Positions 25,720 through 33,947 of a DNA stretch of 64,000 nt are shown piece after piece. The notes beneath the pieces are model-generated. The model ran no database searches and was not told where the DNA came from. It saw only the letters and a program-made list of their open reading frames with translations. Positions within the stretch are counted from its first letter, which is position 1. Every line of letters begins with the position of its first letter. The DNA comes from Rufibacter sp. XAAS-G3-1 (lineage in GTDB: Bacteria > Bacteroidota > Bacteroidia > Cytophagales > Hymenobacteraceae), in contig NZ_JABFAM010000013.1 in assembly GCF_013623775.1 (NCBI RefSeq), positions 62,001-126,000 of the forward strand. The letters run 5' to 3'. The position numbers were made by a program, and so were the translations under genes.

Positions 25720-25757
25720 GCGTTTTGGGGCTTTTTTGCGGAAAAGAGGCCAGAAAC
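25720..25757 (-). repeat. GTTTT palindrome, right member of an inverted pair
   Basis: Exact inverted copy of 25538-25575, including the same internal mismatches. That points to recent duplication or gene conversion, not independent evolution. Confidence 0.85.
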
Positions 25758-25878
25758 CAGTAAGCTATCCACGACCTCACCGGGGTAGAAGTACCAAGGC
25801 GGCGTCATGCTCGGGGTAAAGTGAAACTCCCGGCGCGACGGGAACCACCAAACGGGCTTGCATGACAGCAATCGCTAA

Positions 25879-25984
25879 GAGCTTGTTTAAATTTCAGGTT
25901 TGCCGACGAAAATGGCCAGAAAAAGGCTTCCGCAGGTTCTTTTTATGGCCGTTTGTAGCGCAAAAATGAAATTTAAACAAACTC
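25879..25984. mobile_element. MITE-like element, copy A (106 bp)
   Basis: Begins GAGCTTGTTTAAATTTC and ends with the near complement GAAATTTAAACAAACTC. It is flanked by the direct repeat TAA (25876-25878 and 25985-25987). No coding capacity. Relatives: 29635-29675, 42777-42828, 44704-44863 and 63572-63731. Confidence 0.8.
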
Positions 25985-26267
25985 TAAGAGGGAAAGATAA
26001 AGAATTCAGGAATTGCTTTCAATGTCTCAGCCGTTGAACTAAATTTCAGTAGAATACTTTATAGCTTTACTCAGGAAAGTATTTTCAAGAATAATTATAT
26101 AATTTGTTTGTGAGTCAGGTATTTTCCAGTTCAATTGTAAAAAGAGACTATAAATCCTTTAATTTTACATGCTTCTGTAATGTTCCTGGCTTGGACTTAC
26201 AAGTGTTTAGGAAAATTCTAGTGGTAATAACTGGTGAGGTAGGTATTCATTCTCTTGTTTCTATCCT

Positions 26268-28283
26268 ATGAGAGTACTTTTATTTCTATTGCTTTTTTTG
26301 CCGGGGCAGGTTTTTGCGCAGGAGAATCCAATGGAACAATTACTGCGGCAGGCGGAAAGCGCCCCTCAAGACACCTCCCAAGTGTCTCTGCTTTGCGACC
26401 TTAGCCGGCAGTACATGCTCACCGATGTGAAAACCGGGATGCAGCATGCCAAAGAAGCCCACGTGTTGGCCAAACGCCTTCGGTTTTCAAAAGGAGAGGC
26501 CCAAGCGATAGGCCTTATTGGAAGCGGACATTTGGTGTTAGGGGAATATGATAAGGCGTTACCGTATTATTATACCGCTCTTAAAATTGCGGAGCAGCTC
26601 AAAGACACCGCCCTGCTGGTGGCCACCTATAATAGTCTAGGCATTCTTTGCTACAAAACCAAAGACGATAGAAGAGCTTTCCAAAACTATGAGTTGGCCC
26701 AAGCCTTTGCCCTGAAAACCAATAACAGGGTAGCCTTGGGAAAGGTGTACAACAACATTGGCAATATCCACGAAGACAATGGCGATTATGCAAAAGCGTT
26801 GGGGTTCTACGAGAAGGCAGCTGCCATTCAGCGGGAAACCGGCGTCAAGAAAAGCTATGCCATTGGTTTACTGAACATCGGCAATGTGTATACTTTGATG
26901 AACAAACCACAGGAAGCCTTGCCGTACTTGTTTCAGGCGCTTCAGATAGACGAGGAGTTGCATAATAACATGAACATGACCGTGACCCTTCACGGCATTG
27001 CAAAATCCTACCTCGCGCTCCGGCAAACAGAAACAGCCCTGGACTATGCCAAAAGAAGTTATGAGGTGGCAAAGAAGACAGAATCTGGCAAGAAGATCAT
27101 CGCCGCGGCCCAACTATTGGCCGAAATCTATGCGTCTAGGAAAGAGTATGAAAAAGCCTATACCTATCAACAGATCTTTGCCCGGCAAAGCGCCAAATTG
27201 GGCATAGAACGGCAGAACCGCACGGCCGCCGAGATAATAGCCAAGTTTGAGAGTGACAAACGGGAATTGGAGAACCTGAAGTTAAAAGCCCAGAGACGCA
27301 TCCAGGCCATTGAAATTGAGCAGCAGAAAGCGGCCATGTGGTTTGCGGGAGTGATCCTGTTTTTACTTTCCATACTGGTGGTCATCCTGTACTTCAGCCG
27401 CAGGCATTTCAAAGTCATGTCAAGGCAACTGCAGGAAGCAACGGATTTACTGCTGCAGAATAACCAAAAGATCACCGCCCAGAAGGAAGAAATCTCTAAG
27501 CAATCTTCTGTTCTGGAGAGAAAGAACCACCAGCTGGACAGGCATAATAGCTTCAAAAGCAAGATTTTCTCCATTGTCACGCATGACCTGCGAACGCCTT
27601 TCAGTTCAATCCAGGGTATTCTGCAACTGGTGCAGAATAGAACCTTCACAGAGGATGAGGTGAAACGCATTTTTGAGTCTCTGGGTAAGAACATGGAGGT
27701 AGTCGTGAGCATGATGGACAACCTTTTGGGCTGGTCTAAAGCCCAGATGCAGGGCTCCTCCTTAGAGTTGCAATCGTTTCAGTTGTATGACTTTGTAGAA
27801 CAGAATTTACAGGTGATGTCTGAGCAGGCCTCGGCCAAGGGGGTGTACCTGGTGAACCGTATTGACAGGCAGGTACGTATCTTCTCAGACAAAGAGCGGC
27901 TGGCGTTTGTTCTGCGTAATCTCTTGGGTAACGCCATCAAGTTCAGTTTTGAAGGGGGCGAAGTGACGCTGGAGATGAGGGAAGAAGAAGCGGGAGTCTC
28001 CCTCATGGTATCTGACACCGGGAAAGGCATATCTGAGAAGCACCAGGCCAAACTGTTTTCTGATAATCGGTTCACCACCCTGGGCACGTCCAAAGAAAAG
28101 GGCACGGGGTTAGGTTTGATGCTGTGTAAGGAGTTGATGGAAAGTCTGGGCGGCGATATTACCGTGCAAAGTGTGGAGAACCAAGGTAGCTCATTTACAA
28201 TTTTCCTGCCCTGTCACGTGCAAAAAATGGAGCAGGAACAGGCTCCGTTTCGGGGAAGGGTAGTAGAGGCTTTGGAAGTTTAA
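26268..28283 (+). CDS. TPR-repeat membrane sensor histidine kinase
   Basis: A 671-residue orphan kinase. Signal peptide 1-18 (cleavage after VFAQ). The periplasmic region (about 40-330) holds about six tetratricopeptide repeats, e.g. GEYDKALPYYYTALKIAEQL and GDYAKALGFYEKAAAI. One transmembrane helix follows (about 357-376, WFAGVILFLLSILVVILYF), then a coiled coil, HisKA (FSIVTHDLRTPFSSIQG) and HATPase (NLLGNAIKFS, DTGKGIS, GTGLGL). This is a well-known Bacteroidetes layout, usually paired with a LytTR or LuxR-type regulator. No receiver is adjacent, so the partner is elsewhere. Confidence 0.94.
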   Translation: MRVLLFLLLFLPGQVFAQENPMEQLLRQAESAPQDTSQVSLLCDLSRQYMLTDVKTGMQHAKEAHVLAKRLRFSKGEAQAIGLIGSGHLVLGEYDKALPYYYTALKIAEQLKDTALLVATYNSLGILCYKTKDDRRAFQNYELAQAFALKTNNRVALGKVYNNIGNIHEDNGDYAKALGFYEKAAAIQRETGVKKSYAIGLLNIGNVYTLMNKPQEALPYLFQALQIDEELHNNMNMTVTLHGIAKSYLALRQTETALDYAKRSYEVAKKTESGKKIIAAAQLLAEIYASRKEYEKAYTYQQIFARQSAKLGIERQNRTAAEIIAKFESDKRELENLKLKAQRRIQAIEIEQQKAAMWFAGVILFLLSILVVILYFSRRHFKVMSRQLQEATDLLLQNNQKITAQKEEISKQSSVLERKNHQLDRHNSFKSKIFSIVTHDLRTPFSSIQGILQLVQNRTFTEDEVKRIFESLGKNMEVVVSMMDNLLGWSKAQMQGSSLELQSFQLYDFVEQNLQVMSEQASAKGVYLVNRIDRQVRIFSDKERLAFVLRNLLGNAIKFSFEGGEVTLEMREEEAGVSLMVSDTGKGISEKHQAKLFSDNRFTTLGTSKEKGTGLGLMLCKELMESLGGDITVQSVENQGSSFTIFLPCHVQKMEQEQAPFRGRVVEALEV

Positions 28284-28890
28284 TCCATTGATACGCTGGG
28301 GCAAGCGTCAACGTATACCCGTTTGCTTATCCGCCGTTTTTGACCTGTTTTAGCAAAACCAGGCTAATATTGGCTCCTTTCTGCGCGTTAGGTCTTTGCC
28401 TGCAACTGGCCGTTTAGTGCCTGGGGATGAGCTGGTGCACGGAATATGCTGATTCCTTGGCTTGGCTGCTTTTTGCGTGGGTGCAGGTGCTGAATTGTTT
28501 CATCTCTGGCGGTATGCGCTCACGGCCGCGAGGCCTCGTCTTCCCCTCTCGCACTGCCCTTTCGGCCTGTGAAGTCTGTCTCTCTTAGTTTTGCTTATCT
28601 ATGACCAAAAGCGAGGCGCGCTCGGGAAAGACTGGAACTGGGAATGCGCATTCCTTTTCCCTGAAAAAACGTATTCCCCTCCTTGGAGGGGTAGGGGTGG
28701 GTTCTGCTTTCCGCACCATTTCTTTCCAAGGCGCATCATCATGAAAGAAGGGTATAAGCCCAGCAGCAGGGCGCAGGCATTCATTTGTGTCCTGCTGCTG
28801 GGCCCTGTTTTTGGTGCCTTTTAGCAAAAACGCACCAGAACCGTCCCACGCACAAACTTGGTTTTGTTTATGGGTGGATGTTATAACAAG
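28284..28890. other. Repeat-rich gap after the TPR kinase
   Basis: GTTTT palindromes at about 28334-28371 and 28805-28842, a long repeat at 28454-28645 shared with 55441-55630, and a CCCCTCC/GGAGGGG hairpin at 28669-28702 shared with 55859-55893. No gene is seen. Confidence 0.7.
28454..28645 (+). repeat. ~190-bp dispersed structured repeat, copy 1
   Basis: Closely similar to 55441-55630 over its whole length, e.g. GCGCTCACGGCCGCG, CTGCCCTTTCGGCCTGTGA and AAAAGCGAGGCGCGCTCGG. GTCTTCCCCTCTCGCGC can pair with the downstream GCGCGCTCGGGGAAGAC. No open reading frame is shared by the copies. It may be a structured RNA or a dead mobile element. Confidence 0.75.
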
Positions 28891-29352
28891 CTATTCATTG
28901 GCCTCGGAAGGATTCTCTTTCCCGAACTCTGAGAAAAGCCAATCCAGTGCAGCCTCTTTGTTTGTGAAGGATTCTAACTTGGTGGACAGGTGTAAGCTTT
29001 CATCGGTGGTAAAGCCATTGAAGATGCGGTGAATATCCATCAAACCAATACTTTCTTTGAGAGATATTCGGGCAAACTTCATCAAGGAGGAGGTCTTCAG
29101 TACAGGCTTCATGGCTCTTAGCACCCAATTCTGATCGGCAAAATCCAGGTAAGGAATCTGCCGGGAATCGCTTAGCCAATACGCGCACTTATTGGTACTG
29201 GAAATAGTGGTTGCCAGTTCAAAAGACTGCCTGAATTGCTCAGTAGTGGGTGGTTTAAGCCATTCCACAAAAATAAATTTCGCCCGCTTGTCCAACTCCA
29301 CCTTTATGTGGTCATCTTGGTGGACAAGCTGTAGTTGTAAGTCTATGTGCAT
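28891..29352 (-). CDS. Uncharacterised STAS/SpoIIAA-like protein
   Basis: A 153-residue soluble protein I do not recognise by name. Predicted alternation of strands and helices: an N-terminal strand pair (IKVELDKRAKFIFVEWL), a strand ending in WLSDSRQIPYLD, and a C-terminal helix LESFTNKEAALDWL. The D(S)R plus F..xEAL.WL plan is also seen in 62200-62613, so both may belong to the STAS/SEC14-like fold used in stress signalling; this rests on pattern only. ATG 29352 is preferred over a TTG at 29424. Confidence 0.7.
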   Translation of the reverse strand: MHIDLQLQLVHQDDHIKVELDKRAKFIFVEWLKPPTTEQFRQSFELATTISSTNKCAYWLSDSRQIPYLDFADQNWVLRAMKPVLKTSSLMKFARISLKESIGLMDIHRIFNGFTTDESLHLSTKLESFTNKEAALDWLFSEFGKENPSEANE

Positions 29353-29698
29353 GGGAAACGTATGTCTCGTTTTGGAGAAATGGATAGAAACCAAAGTGAC
29401 ATTGTTGCCGTCTGTTAAAAGCAAGATATATAAAATTGTGATTATTGGTGCCTGAGTTAACTATTATCTTCGCGTGTTTAGGCCCTATGCCAGATAGCTT
29501 GTTTCCTTTAAGGCCGGAAGTGGCTAACTAATAAAGGGTTAGGTTGAATTAATTTATCTTGAATCCTGCCAAAGGAAACGGAACAGCCAGAACTTGATTG
29601 AATAACCTGCCGTCTGGTGCTATCTTGCAGGTAAGAGCTTGTTTGCAGCGCAAAAAATGAAATGTAAACAAGCTCTAAAAAGGTGATCAACACGGTTT
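29353..29698. other. Leader/promoter region of the GH26 gene
   Basis: A weak plus-strand promoter is possible: TTG at 29445, 17 bases, then TATCTTCG at 29465-29472, a variant -7 box. A short MITE-like copy (29635-29675) sits just before the GH26 start. Nothing else stands out. Confidence 0.35.
29635..29675. mobile_element. MITE-like element, copy B (41 bp, reduced)
   Basis: GAGCTTGTTTGCAG...AATGTAAACAAGCTC with flanking TAA direct repeats (29632-29634 and 29676-29678). Only the two ends remain. It lies 23 bases before the GH26 ATG. Confidence 0.75.
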
Positions 29699-30835
29699 AT
29701 GTATAGAATTACAAACGTTTTACTGGCAGGTGTACTATTGTTAGTGGGGTGCGTGGGCGCGAGGCCCATTGATAAGAAGGCCACTCCAGAAACACGGGCG
29801 CTTTACCAGAACTTAGGCAAGCTCGCTAAGGAACATACTTTGTTTGGGCACCAGCACGCCACCGAGTACGGACATGGCTGGTTTAGCGGCAAAGACAGGT
29901 CTGATGTGAAATCAGTGACCGGCTCGCACCCGGCCGTGGTGGGGGTTGATTTCAGCGGCTTCTCTGGGCGTTCTCCCGAAGCCATCCAGAACGCGAAAGA
30001 AGAAGTAAGGCAAAATGTAATAGACACTTACAACCGGGGCGGGGTCACTACCGCGGCCTGGCATTTCTCCAATCCTGTCTCTAAAGGCGGCTTTTACTGG
30101 GTAGATTCGCTTTCGTTGCCGGCGGTTAGGTACATTATTCCCGGTGGAGAGGCGCACGGGCAGTACAAGCAGATCCTGCGTGGCATAGGCGAGTGGGCGC
30201 ACAGCGTAAGAGGGGCCGATGGGAAACTGGTGCCAATGATTTTCCGGCCTTTCCATGAGTTTGACGGCGGATGGTTCTGGTGGGGCAAACCGCACGCCAG
30301 CCGCGAGGAGTTTGTCGCCCTCTGGCAATTTACGGTGTCTTACCTCAGAGACAGTTTAGACGTCCATCACTTTATCTACGCCTTCTCGCCAGACAATAAA
30401 TTCAACTCAGAAGAAGAGTTCCTGGAGCGCTACCCCGGCGACAAATGGGTGGACATGGTAGGCATGGACAATTACGCCGACCTGGGCCGCGACCGCTACG
30501 CCATTGACACCGCCGCGTATAAGCTGAAGATTGTTTCTGATTATGCCCGCAAAGCGAAGAAACTGGCCGCCTTTACTGAAACCGGCTTAGAGTCCATTCC
30601 CAACCCTAACTGGTGGACTACCACTTTGCTGCCAACCATGCGGAGGTACCCCATGCGGTTGTCTTACGTGCTGGTTTGGCGAAATGACACCCGAAGCCCC
30701 ACCCACTATTACGCTCCATTCCCCGGGCAAGCCAGTGAAAAAGACTTCCTGAGGTTTTACCAAGATCCATACACCCTCTTTGAGAAAGACCTGAAAAGCA
30801 TCTACAAACGGAAAAGGTTCTTAGGTGTTTTCTAG
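29699..30835 (+). CDS. GH26 beta-mannanase-type lipoprotein
   Basis: A 378-residue (beta/alpha)8 glycosidase that cleaves beta-1,4-mannans. Lipoprotein signal with Cys18 (LLLVGC). The GH26 opening LFGHQHATEYGHGW is at about 49-61. The acid/base Glu187 lies in RPFHEFDGGWFWWG and the nucleophile Glu294 in AFTETGLES. Both catalytic residues and normal length indicate an active enzyme. It stands alone, not beside other mannan genes, and is preceded by a reduced MITE-like element. Confidence 0.95.
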   Translation: MYRITNVLLAGVLLLVGCVGARPIDKKATPETRALYQNLGKLAKEHTLFGHQHATEYGHGWFSGKDRSDVKSVTGSHPAVVGVDFSGFSGRSPEAIQNAKEEVRQNVIDTYNRGGVTTAAWHFSNPVSKGGFYWVDSLSLPAVRYIIPGGEAHGQYKQILRGIGEWAHSVRGADGKLVPMIFRPFHEFDGGWFWWGKPHASREEFVALWQFTVSYLRDSLDVHHFIYAFSPDNKFNSEEEFLERYPGDKWVDMVGMDNYADLGRDRYAIDTAAYKLKIVSDYARKAKKLAAFTETGLESIPNPNWWTTTLLPTMRRYPMRLSYVLVWRNDTRSPTHYYAPFPGQASEKDFLRFYQDPYTLFEKDLKSIYKRKRFLGVF

Positions 30836-30886
30836 TTGAGGCTCACTTAGGGAAGTGCGCGCTCCTTTTGAGGAAACCAAAAGAAT

Positions 30887-30926
30887 CCGTTTTGGGGCTG
30901 TTTTTCGTAAATGAGGGCCTAAACGG
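30887..30926. repeat. GTTTT palindrome
   Basis: CCGTTTTGGGGCTGTTTT with the right arm GAGGGCCTAAACGG; 52 bases after the GH26 stop. Confidence 0.7.
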
Positions 30927-31013
30927 CAGGGGCGTAGACATTGGTAGGAACTGCGCGCGCACTACGAGGTCATTAAAAACGGGCGGCATCGCGGAAGCAG
31001 ACAGTTGGAACGT

Positions 31014-31087
31014 ACTGGCGCGAGACTCCGGTTTCGTGACACGGGATGAAGCGAGTCTCCGGGACTCGCCGGGAACCAACAGCAGTA
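31014..31087. repeat. GCGAGACTC two-hairpin element, copy 1
   Basis: Two hairpins (CGAGACTC.GTTTCG and GCGAGTCTCCGGGACTCGC) followed by CGGGAACCA. Other copies: 40104-40188, 48885-48970, 58534-58592 and 60487-60575. Confidence 0.8.
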
Positions 31088-31095
31088 GGGCTCTT

Positions 31096-31222
31096 GCTTG
31101 TTCGGGAGTTCTACTCCCGAACAAGCTTGCCGGGGAGTTCTCCTCCGCCGGGAACCGCAGGCAAAAGAAGGGGAGTGGAACTCCCCGGCAGTAAGCTTCC
31201 GGAGTGGAACTCCGGAAGAGCG
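31096..31222. repeat. Compound four-hairpin repeat, copy 2
   Basis: Same order and orientation as 1077-1199, with the outer stem extended to GCTTGTTCGGGAGT/ACTCCCGAACAAGC. It directly abuts the GCGAGACTC element. Confidence 0.85.
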
Positions 31223-31393
31223 GTTTGGTTTTCTGGGATTTTCAGAAACTAAATAACTAAAGTTGTGATTTATTCACGCCGATGAAACCCCCTCCTCTCC
31301 CTCTGAGGAGGGGAATTCCGCAAAAGGAAGAACAATTCCCCTACCAAACTTTTCTCCCGTCCTGTCGGGGGCAGGATGGGAGAAAAGCGGGTT

Positions 31394-31437
31394 GGTGCGT
31401 TTTAGGTTCGTTTTCCGCAAAACAGGCCCAAAACACC
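31394..31437. repeat. GTTTT palindrome
   Basis: GGTGCGTTTTAGGTTCGTTTT with AAAACAGGCCCAAAACACC; centre CCGC. Confidence 0.75.
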
Positions 31438-31883
31438 ATCCCTGTTCTTCCATCCCGCTCTTTCGGGGTGGAACACCGCAGCAGGCAGCTTCGGCCCGGA
31501 CAGCGACCTCGGCAAAAGTTTCCCCACAAGAGGAGCCTGGGAGGGATGGGTTGAGTAGGGCTATACGTTTGTTCAGTTCCGCTCTTTCGGATGTATCAAT
31601 CCCCGTATCTACCCAACTGGCGCGAAAGGGATTGATAAATCCCCGACTGAGTGGTTCGGGATTGGAAATCCCGACCAGCAACGTTGGTAAAAGTTTCCCT
31701 ACAAGATGAGCTTCAAAGGGGGATGAAATGCATGTAGACCAGGGCGCGGAGACGGCACTTCTTCGGCTAAGTGAATCGCTGTATTCCCGAGTTCAAGTTA
31801 AGGTGAATGTTTGGGGTAGTATTCTTACCGAAGCATGGGAGTAAAAAAAGGCTCCCGGTGCGGATGAATAGGCTAGAGTAAAC

Positions 31884-31921
31884 AAAAAAGGCGGCTGCCC
31901 AAGTGGACAGTCGCCTTTTTT
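31884..31921 (-). terminator. Terminator of the DUF2382 stress cluster
   Basis: AAAAAAGGCG.CTG / CAG.CGCCTTTTTT stem with A-tract and T-tract on opposite sides, so it can work in both directions. It lies 33 bases beyond the 3' end of the last minus-strand gene. Confidence 0.85.
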
Positions 31922-31953
31922 GTTTATAGAGTTGCAGGTAAGACCCGCTTCTT

Positions 31954-33093
31954 CTAGATAAGCGTTGGATCGCTGGTCAGGCTGCCGCGGTCACGGTCTG
32001 TGTCTGTAAAGCCAGCGCCGGTTTTGCCTATGCCCGTTCCGGTGGTGCCGGTAGCAATGCTGGCTAAGCCGCTCCCGGTAGTACCGGTGGTGCCAGTATC
32101 GGAGTTGGAGGCAGTAGTACCGGTTGCGTAAGTACCTGCATTTCCAGTTCCAGTAGTGCCTGGGTTTGAGCCTGGGCTGGTGGTTCCGGTAGTCAGGTTG
32201 TCAACCTCCACCTCCGTAGAACGCAACGTCTCTCTGATCACCTCTTCGCGTTCCTCCACTTCTTTCTCCAGGGTAACCTCTTCCACCACGCGGGCCTCTT
32301 TGCTTACCACGGGGACTTCGGCGTGCTGGGTCAGTTCTATCTCTCCTTCCTGGAAGGTGTTGAGGTCGTTCGCGGTGGCGGGGCGGTCTACGGGGGTTCT
32401 CTCCACCACTACCCGTTCCTCGCGCAGGCGGACATGCTCTTCCACCGGGCGCTCTACCATGCGGCTGCTGACGTGCACACCGCCGGTCTCTACTTCGCGC
32501 TTTCCTACCTCCAGGTTTTCCTCAATGATTGGGATGACGGTGTCGCCCTCCAGAGAGTTGGGCGTGTGGGTGCCTAAAGAGGCATTGTCTGTGGCCGGAG
32601 AGGTACGGCGGCGGGTAAAGCCACGGTCAGAGAAAAGTTCATGGTTATAGAAATCATCCCTATCGGGGTGGTGGCTGGTAAGGGCTGCGCCTGCTCCGGC
32701 GGCCCCGAGGCCCCCAAAGATAGATCGGATGGAGGTCTCATGCGCTTGGTCTATGCTTCCCTCGTGGTAGGTGGGCAGGGAGCGGAGCTGCTCTGCCGTC
32801 ACAGAGGGCAGGATCACATCATCGTCAGATTCATGCAGGTCGGCAATCCCGATGGGGATGAGCACATCGCGTGGCTCCAGATCCAGCGTGCTTCCCTCCA
32901 AGTCCACTACCATGTAGCGCACCTTGCGGGATTGTACGTCAAAGATAAGTTCGTCCACCTCGCCAATGGTGCGGCCTTGCGGGTCTTTCACAGTCCAGCC
33001 TTTGATGTTGGGCTGGTGATCGGCGATCTCGTAGTCACTGCCGCCCAACTCCTGCAAGCGGTTTGTTTGGTTATACTTGTTATCTCTTTCCAT
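31954..33093 (-). CDS. PRC-barrel plus DUF2382 stress protein
   Basis: A 379-residue soluble protein. A PRC-barrel (about 15-110: IKGWTVKDPQGRTIGEVDEL, VRYMVVDLEGSTLDLEPRDVLIPIG) is followed by DUF2382 (about 188-300: VIPIIEENLEVGKREVETGG, RPVEEHVRLREERVVVERTPV). The last ~80 residues are Thr/Gly/Ser-rich low-complexity repeats of the TTGTTG type. DUF2382 proteins (YsnF/AvaK type) are linked to general stress and desiccation, but their activity is unknown. Last gene of the minus-strand group; its start is 72 bases below the OmpA gene's end. Confidence 0.9.
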   Translation of the reverse strand: MERDNKYNQTNRLQELGGSDYEIADHQPNIKGWTVKDPQGRTIGEVDELIFDVQSRKVRYMVVDLEGSTLDLEPRDVLIPIGIADLHESDDDVILPSVTAEQLRSLPTYHEGSIDQAHETSIRSIFGGLGAAGAGAALTSHHPDRDDFYNHELFSDRGFTRRRTSPATDNASLGTHTPNSLEGDTVIPIIEENLEVGKREVETGGVHVSSRMVERPVEEHVRLREERVVVERTPVDRPATANDLNTFQEGEIELTQHAEVPVVSKEARVVEEVTLEKEVEEREEVIRETLRSTEVEVDNLTTGTTSPGSNPGTTGTGNAGTYATGTTASNSDTGTTGTTGSGLASIATGTTGTGIGKTGAGFTDTDRDRGSLTSDPTLI

Positions 33094-33165
33094 GGTGAAG
33101 TAAGGTTTTAAAGGTTGTTAATTCACTTGAGTCTCAGGTCTGATAAGCCTGGGGGAGAGGGCTTT

Positions 33166-33825
33166 CTACTGAGGTCTGCGGGCTACAATCTCCACTCTGC
33201 GGTTTTGCTGGCGACCTTCTTCCGTGGCATTGGACGCTACCGGGCGGGATTCGCCTACCGGGTGAAGAGATACATTGTCTTGCGTGATGTTTCCGTTCTG
33301 CACAAGCCAGGACTGCACGGCTTCGGCCCGCTGTTCGGCCAGCTCTTTGTTGTACGTGGCGCTGCCCTGGGCATCGGTGTAGCCGTAGATACGTACCTGC
33401 CCCCCATTGAAGCGTTTGCCCATGGAGGCGGCTATCTGCTGCAGTTTCTGGATGCCCTGCGGCTGGATGCTGCTTTGGTCGCTTCCGAAAAGGATGGTCT
33501 CGTCCAGGCTGTACACGGCGTAGTCATCGTTTCCGCGCACCTCAATATCCTGGTCGGTTATCTCGTCAAAGGCGGCTACCGGGGCGTCTAAATTAAGGGT
33601 GTTCCAGGCACCGTCATCAGTGCTTGCCCCGGTGTCGGTGCTGCCAGCCGCGTCACCGGTAGCCCCGGCACCAGCGGTAGTTGCCGCGGAAGTGCTATCT
33701 GTGGAAGCCTCCTCCCGGTCACAGCCACGCAGTAAGAAGAATAGGAGCGCCAGTGCTACCAATGCCAGTAAAAGCCACAGCCACCAAGGTCTGCTGCTTT
33801 TGGGTTGAACGTCTAAATCGGCCAT
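33166..33825 (-). CDS. OmpA-family C-terminal domain protein with N-terminal membrane anchor
   Basis: A 219-residue protein. One uncleaved transmembrane helix near the start (about 14-33, WWLWLLLALVALALLFFLL) precedes a Ser/Thr/Ala/Gly-rich linker (38-70). The OmpA-type peptidoglycan-binding domain (about 100-215) shows LFGSDQSSIQPQGIQKLQ, VRIYGYTDAQGSATYNKELA and NRRVEIVARR. The anchor suggests an inner-membrane protein reaching out to peptidoglycan, unlike barrel OmpA proteins. It sits among DUF2382 genes, so may tie the stress response to the envelope; that is inferred. Confidence 0.9.
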   Translation of the reverse strand: MADLDVQPKSSRPWWLWLLLALVALALLFFLLRGCDREEASTDSTSAATTAGAGATGDAAGSTDTGASTDDGAWNTLNLDAPVAAFDEITDQDIEVRGNDDYAVYSLDETILFGSDQSSIQPQGIQKLQQIAASMGKRFNGGQVRIYGYTDAQGSATYNKELAEQRAEAVQSWLVQNGNITQDNVSLHPVGESRPVASNATEEGRQQNRRVEIVARRPQ

Positions 33826-33895
33826 AGTTTTATTTTGTTTTTGTGAGTGAATGGAATGGGAAAATCTGCTGTCTGCGTTAGAGAAGGCAGTATAA

Positions 33896-33925
33896 AGGCG
33901 GCTACCCTACCAAGAATAGCCGCCT
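33896..33925 (-). terminator. Hairpin downstream of the GSP17M/DUF2382 gene
   Basis: AGGCGGCTA at 33896-33904 pairs with TAGCCGCCT at 33917-33925. On the minus strand TTTATA follows. It separates the genes at 33948 and 33825. Confidence 0.7.
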
Positions 33926-33947
33926 CAATGCTTTCATTCAAAAATAA

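Larger units (their letters stand above)
25468..26267. other. Gap between hemA and the TPR kinase
   Basis: Two exact inverted copies of a GTTTT palindrome (25538-25575 and 25720-25757) and a MITE-like element (25879-25984). The rest, 25990-26267, is AT-rich and probably holds the kinase promoter, though I see no clear -7 box. Confidence 0.6.
30836..31953. other. 1.1-kb repeat mosaic between GH26 and the stress cluster
   Basis: In order: GTTTT palindrome 30887-30926; a GCGCGCACTACGAGG segment (30940-31010) like 60367-60440; GCGAGACTC element 31014-31087; compound hairpins 31096-31222; a CCTCCTC/GAGGAGG hairpin about 31285-31320; a second GTTTT palindrome 31394-31437; and a terminator 31884-31921. 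No credible gene on either strand. Confidence 0.7.

Noticed and set aside
31096-31222. CRISPR array, considered because of repeated short palindromes
   Set aside because: Units are not evenly spaced identical repeats with unique spacers; the same composite occurs at three loci, and no cas genes are present anywhere in the window.
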